The notes: generated from the sequence alone by a model not told the origin. A stretch of DNA of 64,000 nt from Gammaproteobacteria bacterium (GCA_016200485.1 JACQEP010000021.1:1-64000); one strand, 5' to 3'. Positions 48,848-59,014 are shown, counted from the first letter of the stretch. Program-made: numbers and translations.

Positions 48848-49986
48848 GCGCCGTTCTCATCCTGGAAGCGGTGTTGAATCTCCAGCACCTTATCTAGATT
48901 TTTCACTAAGGCGTCCACGCAATCGCGGTCGAGTTTATTGCCCGCCAGTCGTTGCAATATGGCGATTGATTCTGCATTGCCCCATGCAGTTTTGTAAGGA
49001 CGTTTGCTGGTCAACGCGTCGAAGACATCGGCCACTGAACTGATCCGTGCCTCGATCGGTATCCCATCGCCGTGCAATCCGCTCGGATAACCTGAGCCGT
49101 CGACGGCCTCATGATGATATTCGGCGATATTGCCGAGTATTTTTACGTGTTGGATGTTGTCGAGGCCAAAATCTTTCACCAGTTCATTGATGATTTCACG
49201 ACCTTTGACCGTGTGAGTCTTCATCACCTCATATTCTTCATCGTTGAGCTTTCCGGGCTTGTGAAGAATTTTATCCGGCACGCCAATTTTGCCGATATCG
49301 TGCAGCGGCGAGAACATGAAGATGTGTTCAATAAACTCATCGCTGAAGCCGTATTGCGGCGCAAGCGCCTTAGCGATCAGGCGCGCGTAGTGCGCTGTGC
49401 GGTCAACGTGGGCGCCAGTTTCAACATCACGATGATGGGTGATGCCGCGTGCTGCCTGCACAGTTGCCAGCAGGGTGCGTATGGCGGTGAGTTCATTGGT
49501 GATTACAGAAGTTATCAAATGGCCAAAGATATCGAGTCCCGCCAGCGTTTCAGTATCAAAAGGAGTGGGTTGAAATGAGTTGAAAAAGAGAAAGCCCAGC
49601 AAATTGCCGTTATGAAAGAATGGCATGGTGTAGCTGGAGCGATAGCCCTTGGCGGCTATGCGGCGTGCGTGTTCGTGAGGGCTATCCGCGAAAATCGCCA
49701 AATCTTGTACGACGCGCGATTTTCCTTGGTCGATGATCTGCCGGAGTGAAGGGGCATCGCTAAGTTTCGCCTCATACATCGGTAGTGGATTATCGCCATC
49801 GCTACTGTGTGTGTAGGTCTTGAGGGTCTCAGTTTTGGCGTCGTAGAGTGCGATGGAGATGCGGTCAATAAACTCATAACTGCCGCGTAGTATTTCGTGC
49901 AAAAATTCCAGCTTCTCTGCCAGAGGCAAATTTTGGTTCAATTTCCCCAGCGTGTCGACGTGCTCGAATAACTGCTTACCTGACAC
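48844..49986 (-). CDS. GAF and HD-GYP domain protein, probable c-di-GMP phosphodiesterase
   Basis: A 380-residue cytoplasmic protein. Residues about 20-170 fit a GAF sensory domain ([35 protein letters not shown]). The rest is [22 protein letters not shown] holds the metal-binding HD, then [23 protein letters not shown] with the GYP-type triplet, and [19 protein letters not shown]. All metal ligands appear kept, so it should cut c-di-GMP to pGpG or GMP. GTG 49986 follows GGGAGG. Its end overlaps the convergent receptor gene by 4 bases; it is last in a minus-strand run with DUF1614. Confidence 0.9.
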   Translation of the reverse strand: MSGKQLFEHVDTLGKLNQNLPLAEKLEFLHEILRGSYEFIDRISIALYDAKTETLKTYTHSSDGDNPLPMYEAKLSDAPSLRQIIDQGKSRVVQDLAIFADSPHEHARRIAAKGYRSSYTMPFFHNGNLLGFLFFNSFQPTPFDTETLAGLDIFGHLITSVITNELTAIRTLLATVQAARGITHHRDVETGAHVDRTAHYARLIAKALAPQYGFSDEFIEHIFMFSPLHDIGKIGVPDKILHKPGKLNDEEYEVMKTHTVKGREIINELVKDFGLDNIQHVKILGNIAEYHHEAVDGSGYPSGLHGDGIPIEARISSVADVFDALTSKRPYKTAWGNAESIAILQRLAGNKLDRDCVDALVKNLDKVLEIQHRFQDENGA

Positions 49987-50001
49987 TGTGCCTCCCGCAG
50001 C

Positions 50002-50664
50002 TTAGGCCAGAATCGCGGCAACGATCCCGGTAATAAAAACGCCATCGAAGGTGCCGGCGCCGCCGATGGATGCGACTGGCGCCCCCATACGGCGTATATC
50101 TTTCAATTTAAGTATATCGGCACCAATCAACACTCCAATAGTACCGCAAATGTAGGCTAAAGGTGCGCTGTGCGCCGGATTGATCAATAAAGCAATGACC
50201 GCTGCGCTTAGCGGTGCAATCAGGATTGGCATACCAATACCAATGCCCGGCAGGGGACGGCTGATAATGTTGCAGGCAATGGCAACGAGCATTGTGGCAA
50301 CAACGACATCAAATGCCGGTAAGGCATGTTCAGACAAAAGATAGATACTGAAACAAATCGGGATCAGGCCGCCGCCGACGTTGATGGCAACCAAGGTCGT
50401 TCTGGTAAAAGTAGGGAGTGGCCGACCAAAGAGATCGCGTAAGACGGGTGGTGCCAATGCTGATGGTGGCATTTCAGCCTTGATCTTGAATAACGGCAGA
50501 TTGATGGCGCTGCCGATGAGTGATGTAAATAACAGCAGGAGTGCTGAGCCCGGGGATAGCCCTAATTTGTCAAAGGCGATAGTCAGGATGCCGATTTGAA
50601 TAAATGTCACTAGCAGCCCCACTAACAGGATGAGGGCTAATAACATCAGAGGTGAAACCGGCAT
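50002..50664 (-). CDS. DUF1614 family membrane protein
   Basis: A 220-residue integral membrane protein with about six or seven helices. The end GVLIGADILKLKDIRR, then GAPVASIGGAGTFDGVFITGI, cited in part, is characteristic of DUF1614; PLPGIGIGMPILIAPL is also typical. Family function is unknown; the Gly-rich end suggests a channel or transporter-like core. It starts 3 bases after the PRPP synthetase-like gene and 15 before the HD-GYP gene, so it belongs to the same transcript. A role in moving a ribose or nucleotide compound would be a guess from context. Confidence 0.82.
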   Translation of the reverse strand: MPVSPLMLLALILLVGLLVTFIQIGILTIAFDKLGLSPGSALLLLFTSLIGSAINLPLFKIKAEMPPSALAPPVLRDLFGRPLPTFTRTTLVAINVGGGLIPICFSIYLLSEHALPAFDVVVATMLVAIACNIISRPLPGIGIGMPILIAPLSAAVIALLINPAHSAPLAYICGTIGVLIGADILKLKDIRRMGAPVASIGGAGTFDGVFITGIVAAILA

Positions 50665-50667
50665 GGG

Positions 50668-51537
50668 TTAGCCTTTAAGTGCTCCGGCCAGTAATTCAGT
50701 CAAGTTCAAAGTATTGGAGCTATGACTAATGCTATCCGAACTCCAGATATGAGTAATACCGGCATTGGCGATCATTTTTTCGGCATCCGGTGACAGCAAC
50801 GCATGGGTGATCATGCAATTGATTGAGCTGACACCTTCTTGCTTGAGTTGCTGGGCCGCAGTACTCAAGGTACGGCCGGTGCTGATCATGTCATCAACGA
50901 TGACGACATGGCGATTGCGCCATTCACGTACGGGCAAGGCAACATGTACTTGCCAGTCGCTGTGGCGGATTTTATTGGCTACGGCCCATTCCAGCTCGGA
51001 CATTTCAGCAATATTTTTCACCCATTGCTCGGATTCGGCATCGGGGCCCAGCAAAAGCGGTGGAACGGGGCGTTTTTTCAGAAATTCAGCCATCAAGGGC
51101 ATCGCAGATAAGGTGGTGGTTTCGATGCCAGGAAACACTTCGTTCAGATTGCGGGTTCGGTGTAGATGGGGGTCTACCGTAACAATACGATTGACGAGCC
51201 CGCTCAGCCACTCGCCAAATATTTTTTGGCTAATAACCTCGCCCGGATTGAATTCGGCATCCTGGCGCATGTAACACAGATAAGGCGCAACCAGCGTGAT
51301 CTTCTTGACACCGTGTTGGCGCGCCGCCTGGCAGATAAATAACAACTCAATTAGCTTGTCGTTGGGGCGATCCAGGCTGCGGTAGAGAATGATTTCTGCA
51401 GGTAGATTTTGGGGAAGGGTGATGCGGCTCTCGCCATCCGGGAAGTGATGCACGCCAATTTCTTCATAGCCTATGCCCAGCGCCGTGGCGAGACGCTTGG
51501 CTTGGTGGCGGTAGCCATTAAATCCAAGTACGACCAT
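50668..51537 (-). CDS. Ribose-phosphate pyrophosphokinase-like protein
   Basis: A 289-residue protein of the PRPP synthetase family, shorter than the usual 310-320 and closer to archaeal and class III forms. HHFPDGESRITLP and VAPYLCYMRQDAEFNPGE cover the ATP and flexible-loop regions; DPHLHRT is the metal site; VVIVDDMISTGRTL is the PRPP-binding loop. A housekeeping prs should exist elsewhere, so this is probably a second, specialised copy. It follows the phosphorylase gene, separated by a 190-base inverted-repeat element. Ribose 5-phosphate or ribose 1,5-bisphosphate chemistry is inferred. Confidence 0.85.
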   Translation of the reverse strand: MVVLGFNGYRHQAKRLATALGIGYEEIGVHHFPDGESRITLPQNLPAEIILYRSLDRPNDKLIELLFICQAARQHGVKKITLVAPYLCYMRQDAEFNPGEVISQKIFGEWLSGLVNRIVTVDPHLHRTRNLNEVFPGIETTTLSAMPLMAEFLKKRPVPPLLLGPDAESEQWVKNIAEMSELEWAVANKIRHSDWQVHVALPVREWRNRHVVIVDDMISTGRTLSTAAQQLKQEGVSSINCMITHALLSPDAEKMIANAGITHIWSSDSISHSSNTLNLTELLAGALKG

Positions 51538-51549
51538 AAACGACCCTAG

Positions 51550-51740
51550 GGGACCTCCGACTAATTCACTGAAGCAGCGTCCGCTGCGTTGTAAATGAGC
51601 TCAAAATGCTCATTTACTCCTTGGTAAACTCGGCAACTGCTCCCTGCGTTGCCCTACCTCGCCCATTCATGCGCTCGTCCGTTTTTTCACCTGTTTGCGC
51701 CTCGCGTCCATCTGCTTGATCGAATTAATCAGAGGTTCCC
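51550..51740. mobile_element. MITE-like element with terminal inverted repeats, copy 1
   Basis: Left end GGGACCTCCGACTAATTC and right end GAATTAATCAGAGGTTCCC are near-perfect complements; no coding capacity inside. The interior has AAATGAGCTCAAAATGCTCATTTACTCC (an AAATGAGC/GCTCATTT stem) and a TTTGCGCCTCGCG segment, both shared with copy 2 at 55192. The right end coincides with the stop codon of the phosphorylase gene. No transposase is seen. Confidence 0.65.
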
Positions 51741-53296
51741 TATATCTCCAGAAAACTCTGCGATGCATGGCCGCCACGGCCGATCTGGTAACCACTGCCT
51801 GCATGTGCAACCATGTGCTGGGCAAATGAAAAGTCACCACGAAATTCGGCATATACCCGATAGAGCGGTTCGCCTTTTTTGACAGTGTCGCCCACTTTTT
51901 TCAGCAAATCCACTCCCGCTCCTTTATCCATCGGGGCTCCGGCAAAGCGGGCAAGTTTGGCGAGATGGAAATTATCAATCTCCAACACCATGCCTGCACT
52001 GGGGGCGGTCACTTCAAAGTTAAGGGAGCCGAGTTTAAACTCAGTGGTTTGGCGCCCCTGGGCCTCAATAATGGCGTTCATCTTTGCTAACGCACGGCCT
52101 GATTCAAGAATGTCACGGGCGATGGCATAGCCCTGGCCACCGCGCACGTCGGGATCGAATTCCAATACCCGTCCCGCCAAGCGTAGTGATTTTTGGCGCA
52201 AATCAGCCGGTCCTTCCGGGTCATTGTTGAGTACCTGCATGACGTCGCGCGCCTCAAGTACGGGGCCGATGCCGCGACCAATGGGTTGGCGGCCATCGGT
52301 GATGACTACTTCAAGATGAATATTGAGCTGATCGCCGACAAACTCAAAAAGTTTGCGTAAAGCCAGTGCCTCGCGCATGTGACGCATTTTTGCGGTCGGC
52401 CCCACGGGAATGTCGATCAATAAATGGGTAGAACCGGCGGCCAGTTTTTTTGACAGAATGGAGGCCACCATTTGACCGATAGAATCAATCCCCAATGGCC
52501 GCTCCACCGAAATCAACACATCGTCGGCGGGCGCGAGGTTGGCCGTCCCTCCCCAGCTCAAACAGCCGCGTTGATGGCGAATGATGTGATGCAAACGATC
52601 AGGCGAAAGTTCAACCTGGGCCAATACTTCCATCGTGTCCGCAGTGCCGGAAGGTGAAGTGATGGCGCGGCTTGATGTTTTGGGGATCAACATGCCATGC
52701 GCCGCCACTATCGGCACTACTAGCATCGAGGTGCGATTGCCGGGAATACCACCAATGCAATGTTTATCGACGACACGCGGTTCCTTCCAATCGAGCCGGG
52801 CGCCGGTTTCAGTCATGGCATTGGTGAGAAACAAAACTTCATCACGATCCAAACCGGTTTGACCGGAAGCGACCAGGAATGCTGCCAGCTCCATTTTGGA
52901 ATAACGATTCTGCACAATATCGCGAGCAATATTGTGAAAATCTTCCTGGCTTAGTCGTTGTCCGGTAACTTTACGGCGAATAGCATCCATGGACGCAGGG
53001 GGTTCGGCGTGATTGACATGGACATGGGTGCCTTCCCTGAGATGGATTTGGGCAAAGGCCTGCTGCGATAAGCCAAGTTCGCCGGGGGCAACGATGTTGG
53101 GATCGTCAACGACATTGAGTACGGCAAGTATAACGTTGCCGTCCTGACTGATCTGGATTTTTGATAGCGCCTGAAAACCTTCGGCACGATAAACTTCACA
53201 ATCGCGATGCAGGAACGCGACGTTTTCGCGGTAGGTGTCGATTGCGACCCGCCGCAATTTAAGATGTCCCGCAGGTGTGTGCTTGGCGCGTGGCAT
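51740..53296 (-). CDS. Thymidine phosphorylase family protein, AMP phosphorylase type
   Basis: A 518-residue enzyme of the archaeal-type branch (TIGR02645-like), longer than bacterial DeoA because of an N-terminal domain of about 95 residues. Motifs: [37 protein letters not shown] and the C-terminal [18 protein letters not shown]. In Thermococcus the relative splits AMP with phosphate to adenine and ribose 1,5-bisphosphate. DeoA itself has DKHSTGGVGD at the first motif, unlike this protein. No ribose-1,5-bisphosphate isomerase or RubisCO is in view, so the product may go to the PRPP-type enzyme that follows. Confidence 0.85.
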   Translation of the reverse strand: MPRAKHTPAGHLKLRRVAIDTYRENVAFLHRDCEVYRAEGFQALSKIQISQDGNVILAVLNVVDDPNIVAPGELGLSQQAFAQIHLREGTHVHVNHAEPPASMDAIRRKVTGQRLSQEDFHNIARDIVQNRYSKMELAAFLVASGQTGLDRDEVLFLTNAMTETGARLDWKEPRVVDKHCIGGIPGNRTSMLVVPIVAAHGMLIPKTSSRAITSPSGTADTMEVLAQVELSPDRLHHIIRHQRGCLSWGGTANLAPADDVLISVERPLGIDSIGQMVASILSKKLAAGSTHLLIDIPVGPTAKMRHMREALALRKLFEFVGDQLNIHLEVVITDGRQPIGRGIGPVLEARDVMQVLNNDPEGPADLRQKSLRLAGRVLEFDPDVRGGQGYAIARDILESGRALAKMNAIIEAQGRQTTEFKLGSLNFEVTAPSAGMVLEIDNFHLAKLARFAGAPMDKGAGVDLLKKVGDTVKKGEPLYRVYAEFRGDFSFAQHMVAHAGSGYQIGRGGHASQSFLEI

Positions 53297-53397
53297 AAGG
53301 TTACGGTAGCAAAAAAATGGGCAAAAGGGTAAAGGGCGAGGCTAAAAACGATAAATCTACAGCAGACAGGTAATATACCGATCCCATATTGAATATT

Positions 53398-55191
53398 TTA
53401 TACCTCTTCCACCTGTTCCTGTTGCTGCAACGCCCACATTCGTGCATAGACACCTTCTGCGGCCAGTAACTCGCGGTGGGTGCCCGATTCCACGATCCGG
53501 CCATGATCCATTACAAGAATCCGGTCGGCATCGATGATAGTCGAGAGGCGGTGGGCTACCACCAGGGTTGTATGATCGGCGGCCACGGCACGCAGTTCAT
53601 TGAGAATCGACTGCTCTGATTTAGAGTCCAGTGCCGACGTCGCTTCATCAAAGATCAGAATCGGCGGATTTTTGAGTATCGTGCGGGCGATCGCAATGCG
53701 TTGTTTCTCGCCACCCGATAGTTTCAAACCGCGTTCGCCGACGGTGGCGTTGTAACCGTCGGGCAGTGATTCGATAAAGTCATGGATGTGTGCCATTTTT
53801 GCGGCGCTGATAATTTCTTCGCGCGAGGCATCAGGGTTACCGTAAGCGATGTTGTAATAGATGGTGTCGTTGAATAAGACGGTGTCTTGCGGCACGATGC
53901 CAATGGCCCGCCGCAAGCTGCTTTGTGTCACATCTCGAACATCCTGGCCATCGATCAATATCCGGCCGCTGTTGACGTCATAAAAACGGAACAGTAAACG
54001 CGACAAGGTGGATTTGCCGGCGCCACTGTGGCCAACCACGGCCACTTTGTGTCCGGCGGGTACTTCAAAATCCAGGTCATGCAGAATGGGGCGTTCCGGG
54101 TTGTAACTGAATGCCACGTGTTCGAAGCGAATATTGCCCTCGGTCACACGTAAGTCTTTCGCGCCCGGTTTGTCGCGGATTTCAGGGAAACGCTCGAGCA
54201 AGCCAAACATCTTTTCCATATCTGCCAAAGAATGTTTGACTTCGCGATAGACGAATCCCAGAAAATTAAGCGGCATGTAGAGTTGAATCAGGTAGGCATT
54301 GATCAGTACCAGATCGCCCATCGTCAGCGTCCCGTTGACAACACCTTTGCTGGCGAGAATCATTAATAACGTAATCCCAGCCGCGATAATCGTGCCTTGA
54401 CCAAAGTTGAGCACGCCGAGCGAGGTTTGATTTTTGACAGCAGCCTTTTCCCAGTTCATCAGGTTGTCATCGTAACGGCCTGCTTCGAACTGCTCATTGC
54501 AAAAATACTTCACCGTCTCGTAATTGATCAGGCTATCGATGGCGCGGGTATTGGCCTTCGAATCCAGATCGTTCATCTTGCGCCGAAAGCCCATGCGCCA
54601 CTCGGTGATCACGAGTGAGAACACAATATAAATCAGTAATGTGATAAAGGTGATGATGCCAAACCAAATGTTATAAGTGACCAGCAAAATGCCGGTGACG
54701 AGAATAATCTCGAACAAGGTTGGCAGGATATTGAATAACATGAAACTGAGCATGAAGCCGATGCCACGCGTACCGCGCTCGATATCGCGCGACATGCCGC
54801 CGGTTTGTCGTTCCAGATGAAAACGCAACGGCAACGCATGTAGATGTTGAAACACTTGCAGCGCAATGCGGCGAATGGAGCTTTGGGTGACCTTGGCGAA
54901 GACCACGTCCCGCAGTTCGCTGAACAGGGCGCCCGCCAGCCGCAACAGGCCATAGGCGATGAGTAGCGACAGGGGCAGGATCAGGACCGGGTTGTGGGTC
55001 TTGTCGAGGCTATCGATGATGTCCTTCAAGACCCATGGCAAGGCCACCGTGGCCAGTTTGGCCAGGACCAAGCACCCCAAGGCCAGTAGTACGCGCTGCT
55101 TGAAGGTCCAGAGATAGGGTAACAGGGTGCGAACGGTCTTCCAGTCGTTGCGGGGGCCGACCGTGGCCGGTGATTCTCCTAAACTACGCAT
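53398..55191 (-). CDS. Atm1-type ABC exporter, permease fused to ATPase
   Basis: A 597-residue half-transporter. The membrane domain (about residues 35-330) has six helices and the segment SRDIERGTRGIGFML, typical of Atm1/ABCB7 proteins that export glutathione-bound sulfur compounds or heavy metals. The ATPase domain has Walker A GHSGAGKSTLSR, signature LSGGEKQRIAIAR, Walker B ILIFDEATSALD and AHRLSTI. ATG 55191 follows AGAGG; GTG 55197 is an alternative. It works as a homodimer in the inner membrane. Substrate is inferred from the subfamily. The upstream region is one end of an inverted-repeat element. Confidence 0.9.
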   Translation of the reverse strand: MRSLGESPATVGPRNDWKTVRTLLPYLWTFKQRVLLALGCLVLAKLATVALPWVLKDIIDSLDKTHNPVLILPLSLLIAYGLLRLAGALFSELRDVVFAKVTQSSIRRIALQVFQHLHALPLRFHLERQTGGMSRDIERGTRGIGFMLSFMLFNILPTLFEIILVTGILLVTYNIWFGIITFITLLIYIVFSLVITEWRMGFRRKMNDLDSKANTRAIDSLINYETVKYFCNEQFEAGRYDDNLMNWEKAAVKNQTSLGVLNFGQGTIIAAGITLLMILASKGVVNGTLTMGDLVLINAYLIQLYMPLNFLGFVYREVKHSLADMEKMFGLLERFPEIRDKPGAKDLRVTEGNIRFEHVAFSYNPERPILHDLDFEVPAGHKVAVVGHSGAGKSTLSRLLFRFYDVNSGRILIDGQDVRDVTQSSLRRAIGIVPQDTVLFNDTIYYNIAYGNPDASREEIISAAKMAHIHDFIESLPDGYNATVGERGLKLSGGEKQRIAIARTILKNPPILIFDEATSALDSKSEQSILNELRAVAADHTTLVVAHRLSTIIDADRILVMDHGRIVESGTHRELLAAEGVYARMWALQQQEQVEEV

Positions 55192-55355
55192 GGGCACCTC
55201 TATAAAATCGCTGAAGCCGCGCTGGCGGCGTTACAAATGGACTCAAAATGCTCATTTACTCCGTGTAAACTCCGCTTTTTCGCCCATTTGCGCCTCGCCT
55301 GGAGGCGCCTACTTTTGGTGCCATCATCGGCTTGATCGATTTTATACAGATGCCC
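55192..55355. mobile_element. MITE-like element with terminal inverted repeats, copy 2
   Basis: Ends GGGCACCTCTATAAAATCG and CGATTTTATACAGATGCCC are near-perfect complements. The interior shares CTCAAAATGCTCATTTACTCC (as TCAAAATGCTCATTTACTCC) and the TTTGCGCCTCGC segment with copy 1, but the end sequences differ from copy 1 while still pairing with each other. It abuts the start codon of the ABC exporter and so probably carries its ribosome site. Confidence 0.65.
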
Positions 55356-55439
55356 ATAATTCTTCCTAACTCCTTGGTTCTTTAAAACTATCAGACACTT
55401 GCCCACAGGGGAAGGTTCGATTATAGGCCTTTGTCATGG

Positions 55440-55445
55440 TATAAT
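55440..55445 (+). promoter_or_regulatory. Candidate -10 box for the FmdB-type gene
   Basis: Perfect TATAAT; an 18-base spacer separates it from a weak TTCGAT (55416-55421). The start codon is 82 bases downstream. Confidence 0.4.
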
Positions 55446-55527
55446 TTGCGGGTATTGAAACTACTGGCTCTGACCTTATATCGGTTAAGGAGTGGTAGTG
55501 GGTGAATATTATTTTTGGAGACAGGCA

Positions 55528-55788
55528 ATGCCGATTTACGAATATCGTTGTGGTGGTTGTGGTCACGAACTCGAGGCGATGCAGAAAATGAGCGATCCGG
55601 CGCTGACCGATTGCCCGCAATGCAGCCAGCCAAAATTGGATAAGCTGATCTCTGCAGCGGGTTTCCAGCTCAAGGGTGGCGGTTGGTATGAAACTGATTT
55701 TAAAGGAAAAACTAAAAAATCAGAGGCCGCCAAGAAAGATGAAGCCCCGGCCTGTGGCACAGGAGCATGTCCGGCCTGCGTTGAATAA
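55528..55788 (+). CDS. FmdB family zinc-ribbon protein
   Basis: An 86-residue protein. MPIYEYRCGGCGHELEAMQ and DCPQCSQP supply two CxxC knuckles that bind one zinc, the FmdB/CxxC_CXXC_SSSS pattern. The tail is Lys-rich then ends CGTGACPAC, adding further Cys. Function is uncertain; a regulatory role was proposed for FmdB of methylotrophs. ATG 55528 follows TTGGAGACAGG. As in many proteobacteria it lies just upstream of aspS. Confidence 0.88.
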   Translation: MPIYEYRCGGCGHELEAMQKMSDPALTDCPQCSQPKLDKLISAAGFQLKGGGWYETDFKGKTKKSEAAKKDEAPACGTGACPACVE

Positions 55789-55844
55789 TGGACGGGCGGC
55801 TTTTTCCACTGAATTGAAGTATCACTATTTACTATCTTAGATAG

Positions 55845-55877
55845 AGTGGCATCGGCCTGGTCGGTGCCACTTTTTTA
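55845..55877 (+). terminator. Rho-independent terminator after the FmdB-type gene
   Basis: Stem AGTGGCA / TGCCACT with a 13-base loop that also pairs (CCG..CGG), followed by TTTTTTATT. It separates this gene from aspS. Confidence 0.85.
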
Positions 55878-55983
55878 TTGGCAGGCCGGTAATGTTGCGT
55901 CTTTATGGCGCAGACCTTAACATTGCCGCCTTCAGCGATAAGCGCTTGTAGCACTTCAAAAAGAGCAAGGAATTAATCAGATT

Positions 55984-57789
55984 ATGCGTAGCCATTATTG
56001 CGGTCATGTCAATGAATCCCTCGTGGATCAGGAAGTCGAGATTTGCGGTTGGGTGCATCGCCGCCGTGACCACGGTGGAGTGATTTTCATAGACTTGCGT
56101 GACCGTGAGGGCCTGGTGCAGGTGGTGTTCGATCCTGACAATCGCGAAGCCTTTGTCACCGCAGAACGCGTGCGCAGTGAGTATGTGTTGCATGTGAAAG
56201 GGCGCGTGCGTCGCCGCCCGGCGGGTACCGAGAATGCCAATCTGCCGACGGGCCAAATCGAAATCCTGGCCAAGGAAATCGAGTTGCTTAACCGTTCTGA
56301 AGTGCCGCCGTTCCAGATTGACGACGAAACCGACGCCAGCGAAGAAATCCGTTTGCGTTATCGTTATCTTGATCTGCGCCGGCCGGAGATGCAAAAGCGT
56401 CTGCGTCTGCGTACCAAAACGACGCGCATCTTGCGCCATTTCCTCGAAGATCGCGGCTTCATGGAAATTGAAACGCCATTTCTGACCAAGGCCACGCCAG
56501 AAGGCGCGCGCGATTATGTGGTGCCGAGCCGTACTCATCAAGGCAAATTCTTTGCATTGCCGCAATCGCCGCAGCTGTTCAAACAGTTGCTGATGATCAG
56601 CGGCTTTGATCGTTATTATCAGGTTGCACGTTGTTTCCGCGATGAAGATTTGCGTGCCGATCGGCAGCCTGAGTTTACCCAGCTCGACATCGAAATGTCG
56701 TTCATCAATGAAGAACAGATCACCAACTTGATGGAAGATCTGTTCCGGCATGTGTTTGCCGAGGCGTTGGAAGTGGCGCTGCCGGTAAAATTCCCGCGCA
56801 TGACCTATGCCGAGGCCATGCACCGTTATGGCAGCGACAAACCCGATCTGCGCATCTCGCTGGAGTTGGTCGATGTCACCGATTTGATGAAAGCGGTGGA
56901 CTTCAAAGTCTTCTCCGGCCCAGCCAATGATCCTAAGGGCCGTATCGCTGCCTTGCGTCTGCCCAAGGGCGGTGAACTGTCGCGAAAAGAAATCGACGAC
57001 TACACCCAATACGTAGGTATTTTTGGTGCCAAAGGCTTGGCCTATATCAAGGTCAACAACAAGGCCCAGGGCCGCGACGGCTTGCAATCACCGATTCTGA
57101 AATTCCTGCCGGATGCCGTTGTCGATGGCATCATGACGCGCACTGGCGCTGAAGACGGCGACCTGGTGTTCTTCGGTGCTGACAAGGCCAAGATCGTTAA
57201 CGATTCACTCGGCGCGCTGCGTATCAAGCTCGGCCATGATCGTGGTTTGGTGCAACATGGTTGGCGTCCGTTGTGGGTCGTCGATTTCCCGATGTTTGAA
57301 TGGGATGACAAAGATCGCCGTTGGGTGGCCTTGCATCATCCCTTCACCTCGCCGCGTGTGGCATCGCCGGAAGATCTGGCCGCGAATCCCGAAGGTGTGT
57401 CGTCACGTGCCTATGACTTGGTGCTGAACGGTACCGAAGTCGGCGGCGGTTCGATTCGTATTCATAATTCCGATCTGCAAGCGGCAGTATTCAATTTGCT
57501 CGGTATCGGTCCGGAAGAGGCGCGCGAGAAATTCGGCTTCCTGTTGGATGCGCTGAGCTTCGGTTGCCCACCGCATGGTGGTATTGCCTTTGGTCTCGAT
57601 CGCTTGGTGATGTTGATGACCGGTGCGCAATCGATTCGTGACGTGATGGCCTTCCCCAAGACCCAGACCGCGGCTTGTATGTTGACGCAGGCGCCGTCTG
57701 AGATTGGTGAGAAACACATGCGTGAAATTGGAATTCGTCTGCGTCAGGCACCGGTGGTGGTAACCACGGCAACAGCAACCAGCGAATAA
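55984..57789 (+). CDS. aspS: Aspartyl-tRNA synthetase, probably non-discriminating
   Basis: A 601-residue class II synthetase: N-terminal OB anticodon-binding domain ([20 protein letters not shown]), motif 2 [22 protein letters not shown] (cited in part), the bacterial GAD insertion (about 290-420), and motif 3 [14 protein letters not shown]. Residue 30 is His in RRRDHGG, as in Pseudomonas aeruginosa AspRS, which also charges tRNA-Asn; E. coli has Leu there. A Gly follows in RRPAG near residue 81. This suggests Asp-tRNA(Asn) is made and amidated by GatCAB. ATG 55984 is well placed. Confidence 0.96.
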   Translation: MRSHYCGHVNESLVDQEVEICGWVHRRRDHGGVIFIDLRDREGLVQVVFDPDNREAFVTAERVRSEYVLHVKGRVRRRPAGTENANLPTGQIEILAKEIELLNRSEVPPFQIDDETDASEEIRLRYRYLDLRRPEMQKRLRLRTKTTRILRHFLEDRGFMEIETPFLTKATPEGARDYVVPSRTHQGKFFALPQSPQLFKQLLMISGFDRYYQVARCFRDEDLRADRQPEFTQLDIEMSFINEEQITNLMEDLFRHVFAEALEVALPVKFPRMTYAEAMHRYGSDKPDLRISLELVDVTDLMKAVDFKVFSGPANDPKGRIAALRLPKGGELSRKEIDDYTQYVGIFGAKGLAYIKVNNKAQGRDGLQSPILKFLPDAVVDGIMTRTGAEDGDLVFFGADKAKIVNDSLGALRIKLGHDRGLVQHGWRPLWVVDFPMFEWDDKDRRWVALHHPFTSPRVASPEDLAANPEGVSSRAYDLVLNGTEVGGGSIRIHNSDLQAAVFNLLGIGPEEAREKFGFLLDALSFGCPPHGGIAFGLDRLVMLMTGAQSIRDVMAFPKTQTAACMLTQAPSEIGEKHMREIGIRLRQAPVVVTTATATSE

Positions 57790-57826
57790 GCTGAACTCTG
57801 GCGAAATAAACAAGTCGAACGAATAG

Positions 57827-57884
57827 ATGTAGGGTGGGTTGGCCCGTAGGGCGCAACCCACCAAGCCGTCGCTAACGGCGACTC
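57827..57884. repeat. GTAGGGTGGGTT family repeat, short form
   Basis: TGTAGGGTGGGTTGG, then CAACCCACCAAGCCGTCGCTA; the GTGGGTTG/CAACCCAC arms can pair. Lies between aspS and nadA and ends 30 bases before the nadA start. Confidence 0.7.
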
Positions 57885-57913
57885 ATTGAAAGATCTGCAC
57901 ACGCAGGATGAGT

Positions 57914-59014
57914 ATGGTGAACACTGCAATCGCAATCCAAAACTTTGCCCCGCTCTCGGATGCCGAGTGTGAAGCGCGCATTATTGCCGCCAAAAAGGCG
58001 TTGGGCGAGCGGGTGGTGATCCTGGGGCATCACTATCAGCGTGAAGAAGTATTCCGCCACGCCGATGTTTCTGGTGACTCACTCAAGCTGTCGCACTATG
58101 CTGCGCAATCCAAAGCCGAATACATCGTTTTTTGCGGTGTACATTTCATGGCCGAAGTCGCGGATATTTTGTCGCGCCCGGAACAAATTTCCATTCTTCC
58201 TGATCTTTCCGCGGGTTGTTCGATGGCGGACATGGCCAGTTTGCCGAAGGTGGAAAAAGCGTGGCGTGAATTGGCCGAGGTGCTCAATCCGGATGAGCAA
58301 ATCACCCCGGTCACTTACATCAACTCTGCCGCCGATCTTAAAGCGTTCTGTGGCCGCCATGGCGGTATTGTTTGCACCTCGACCAATGCGCGGCATGTGC
58401 TCGAATGGTCGTTCGCGCGACGTGAAAAAATTCTATTTTTCCCTGATCAACATCTTGGCCGTAACACCGGTTACCGGATGGGCATCCCGCTGGAGCAAAT
58501 GGTGGTCTGGGATTTCGACAAACCGCTGGGTGGTTTGACGCCGGAACAAATTCGCCAGGCGCGGATGATTTTGTGGAAAGGTTTTTGTTCAGTACATCAG
58601 ATGTTTCGTCCGGAGCACATCGATCAATTCCGCGCCAAATATCCAGACGCCAAAGTGATTTCACATCCTGAGGCGAGTTTTGAAGTTTGTCAGAAATCAG
58701 ATTATGTCGGCTCCACGGAATACATCATCAAGACGGTTGCCGAATCGGCGCCGGGTACGCGTTGGCTGGTGGGTACGGAATTGAATCTGGTGCAACGTCT
58801 GGCCGAGCGTTACAAAGCCGAAGGCAAGCATGTGCATTTTATGTCGCCTACCCTCTGTATGTGTTCGACCATGTTCCGTATTGATCCTCAACATTTGTTA
58901 TGGACGTTGGAAAACCTGGTGGAGGGCAAGGTGGTGAATCGGATTCGGGTGCCGGAAACGGTTGCCAGCGAGGCGCGTGTGGCGTTGCAGCGGATGTTGG
59001 ATTTGAAGGTTTGA
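57914..59014 (+). CDS. nadA: Quinolinate synthase
   Basis: A 366-residue enzyme condensing iminoaspartate with dihydroxyacetone phosphate to quinolinate, the step before NadC. The [4Fe-4S] ligands are Cys in VFCGVHFMAE, in GGIVCTSTNA and in TLCMCSTMF. ILGHHYQREEV, DQHLGRNTG, HPEASFEV and STEYIIK are family motifs. ATG 57914 is preferred because AGGA lies 5 bases upstream; ATG 57908 in the same frame has no ribosome site. nadC is at 24340; the genes are not linked. Confidence 0.96.
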   Translation: MVNTAIAIQNFAPLSDAECEARIIAAKKALGERVVILGHHYQREEVFRHADVSGDSLKLSHYAAQSKAEYIVFCGVHFMAEVADILSRPEQISILPDLSAGCSMADMASLPKVEKAWRELAEVLNPDEQITPVTYINSAADLKAFCGRHGGIVCTSTNARHVLEWSFARREKILFFPDQHLGRNTGYRMGIPLEQMVVWDFDKPLGGLTPEQIRQARMILWKGFCSVHQMFRPEHIDQFRAKYPDAKVISHPEASFEVCQKSDYVGSTEYIIKTVAESAPGTRWLVGTELNLVQRLAERYKAEGKHVHFMSPTLCMCSTMFRIDPQHLLWTLENLVEGKVVNRIRVPETVASEARVALQRMLDLKV

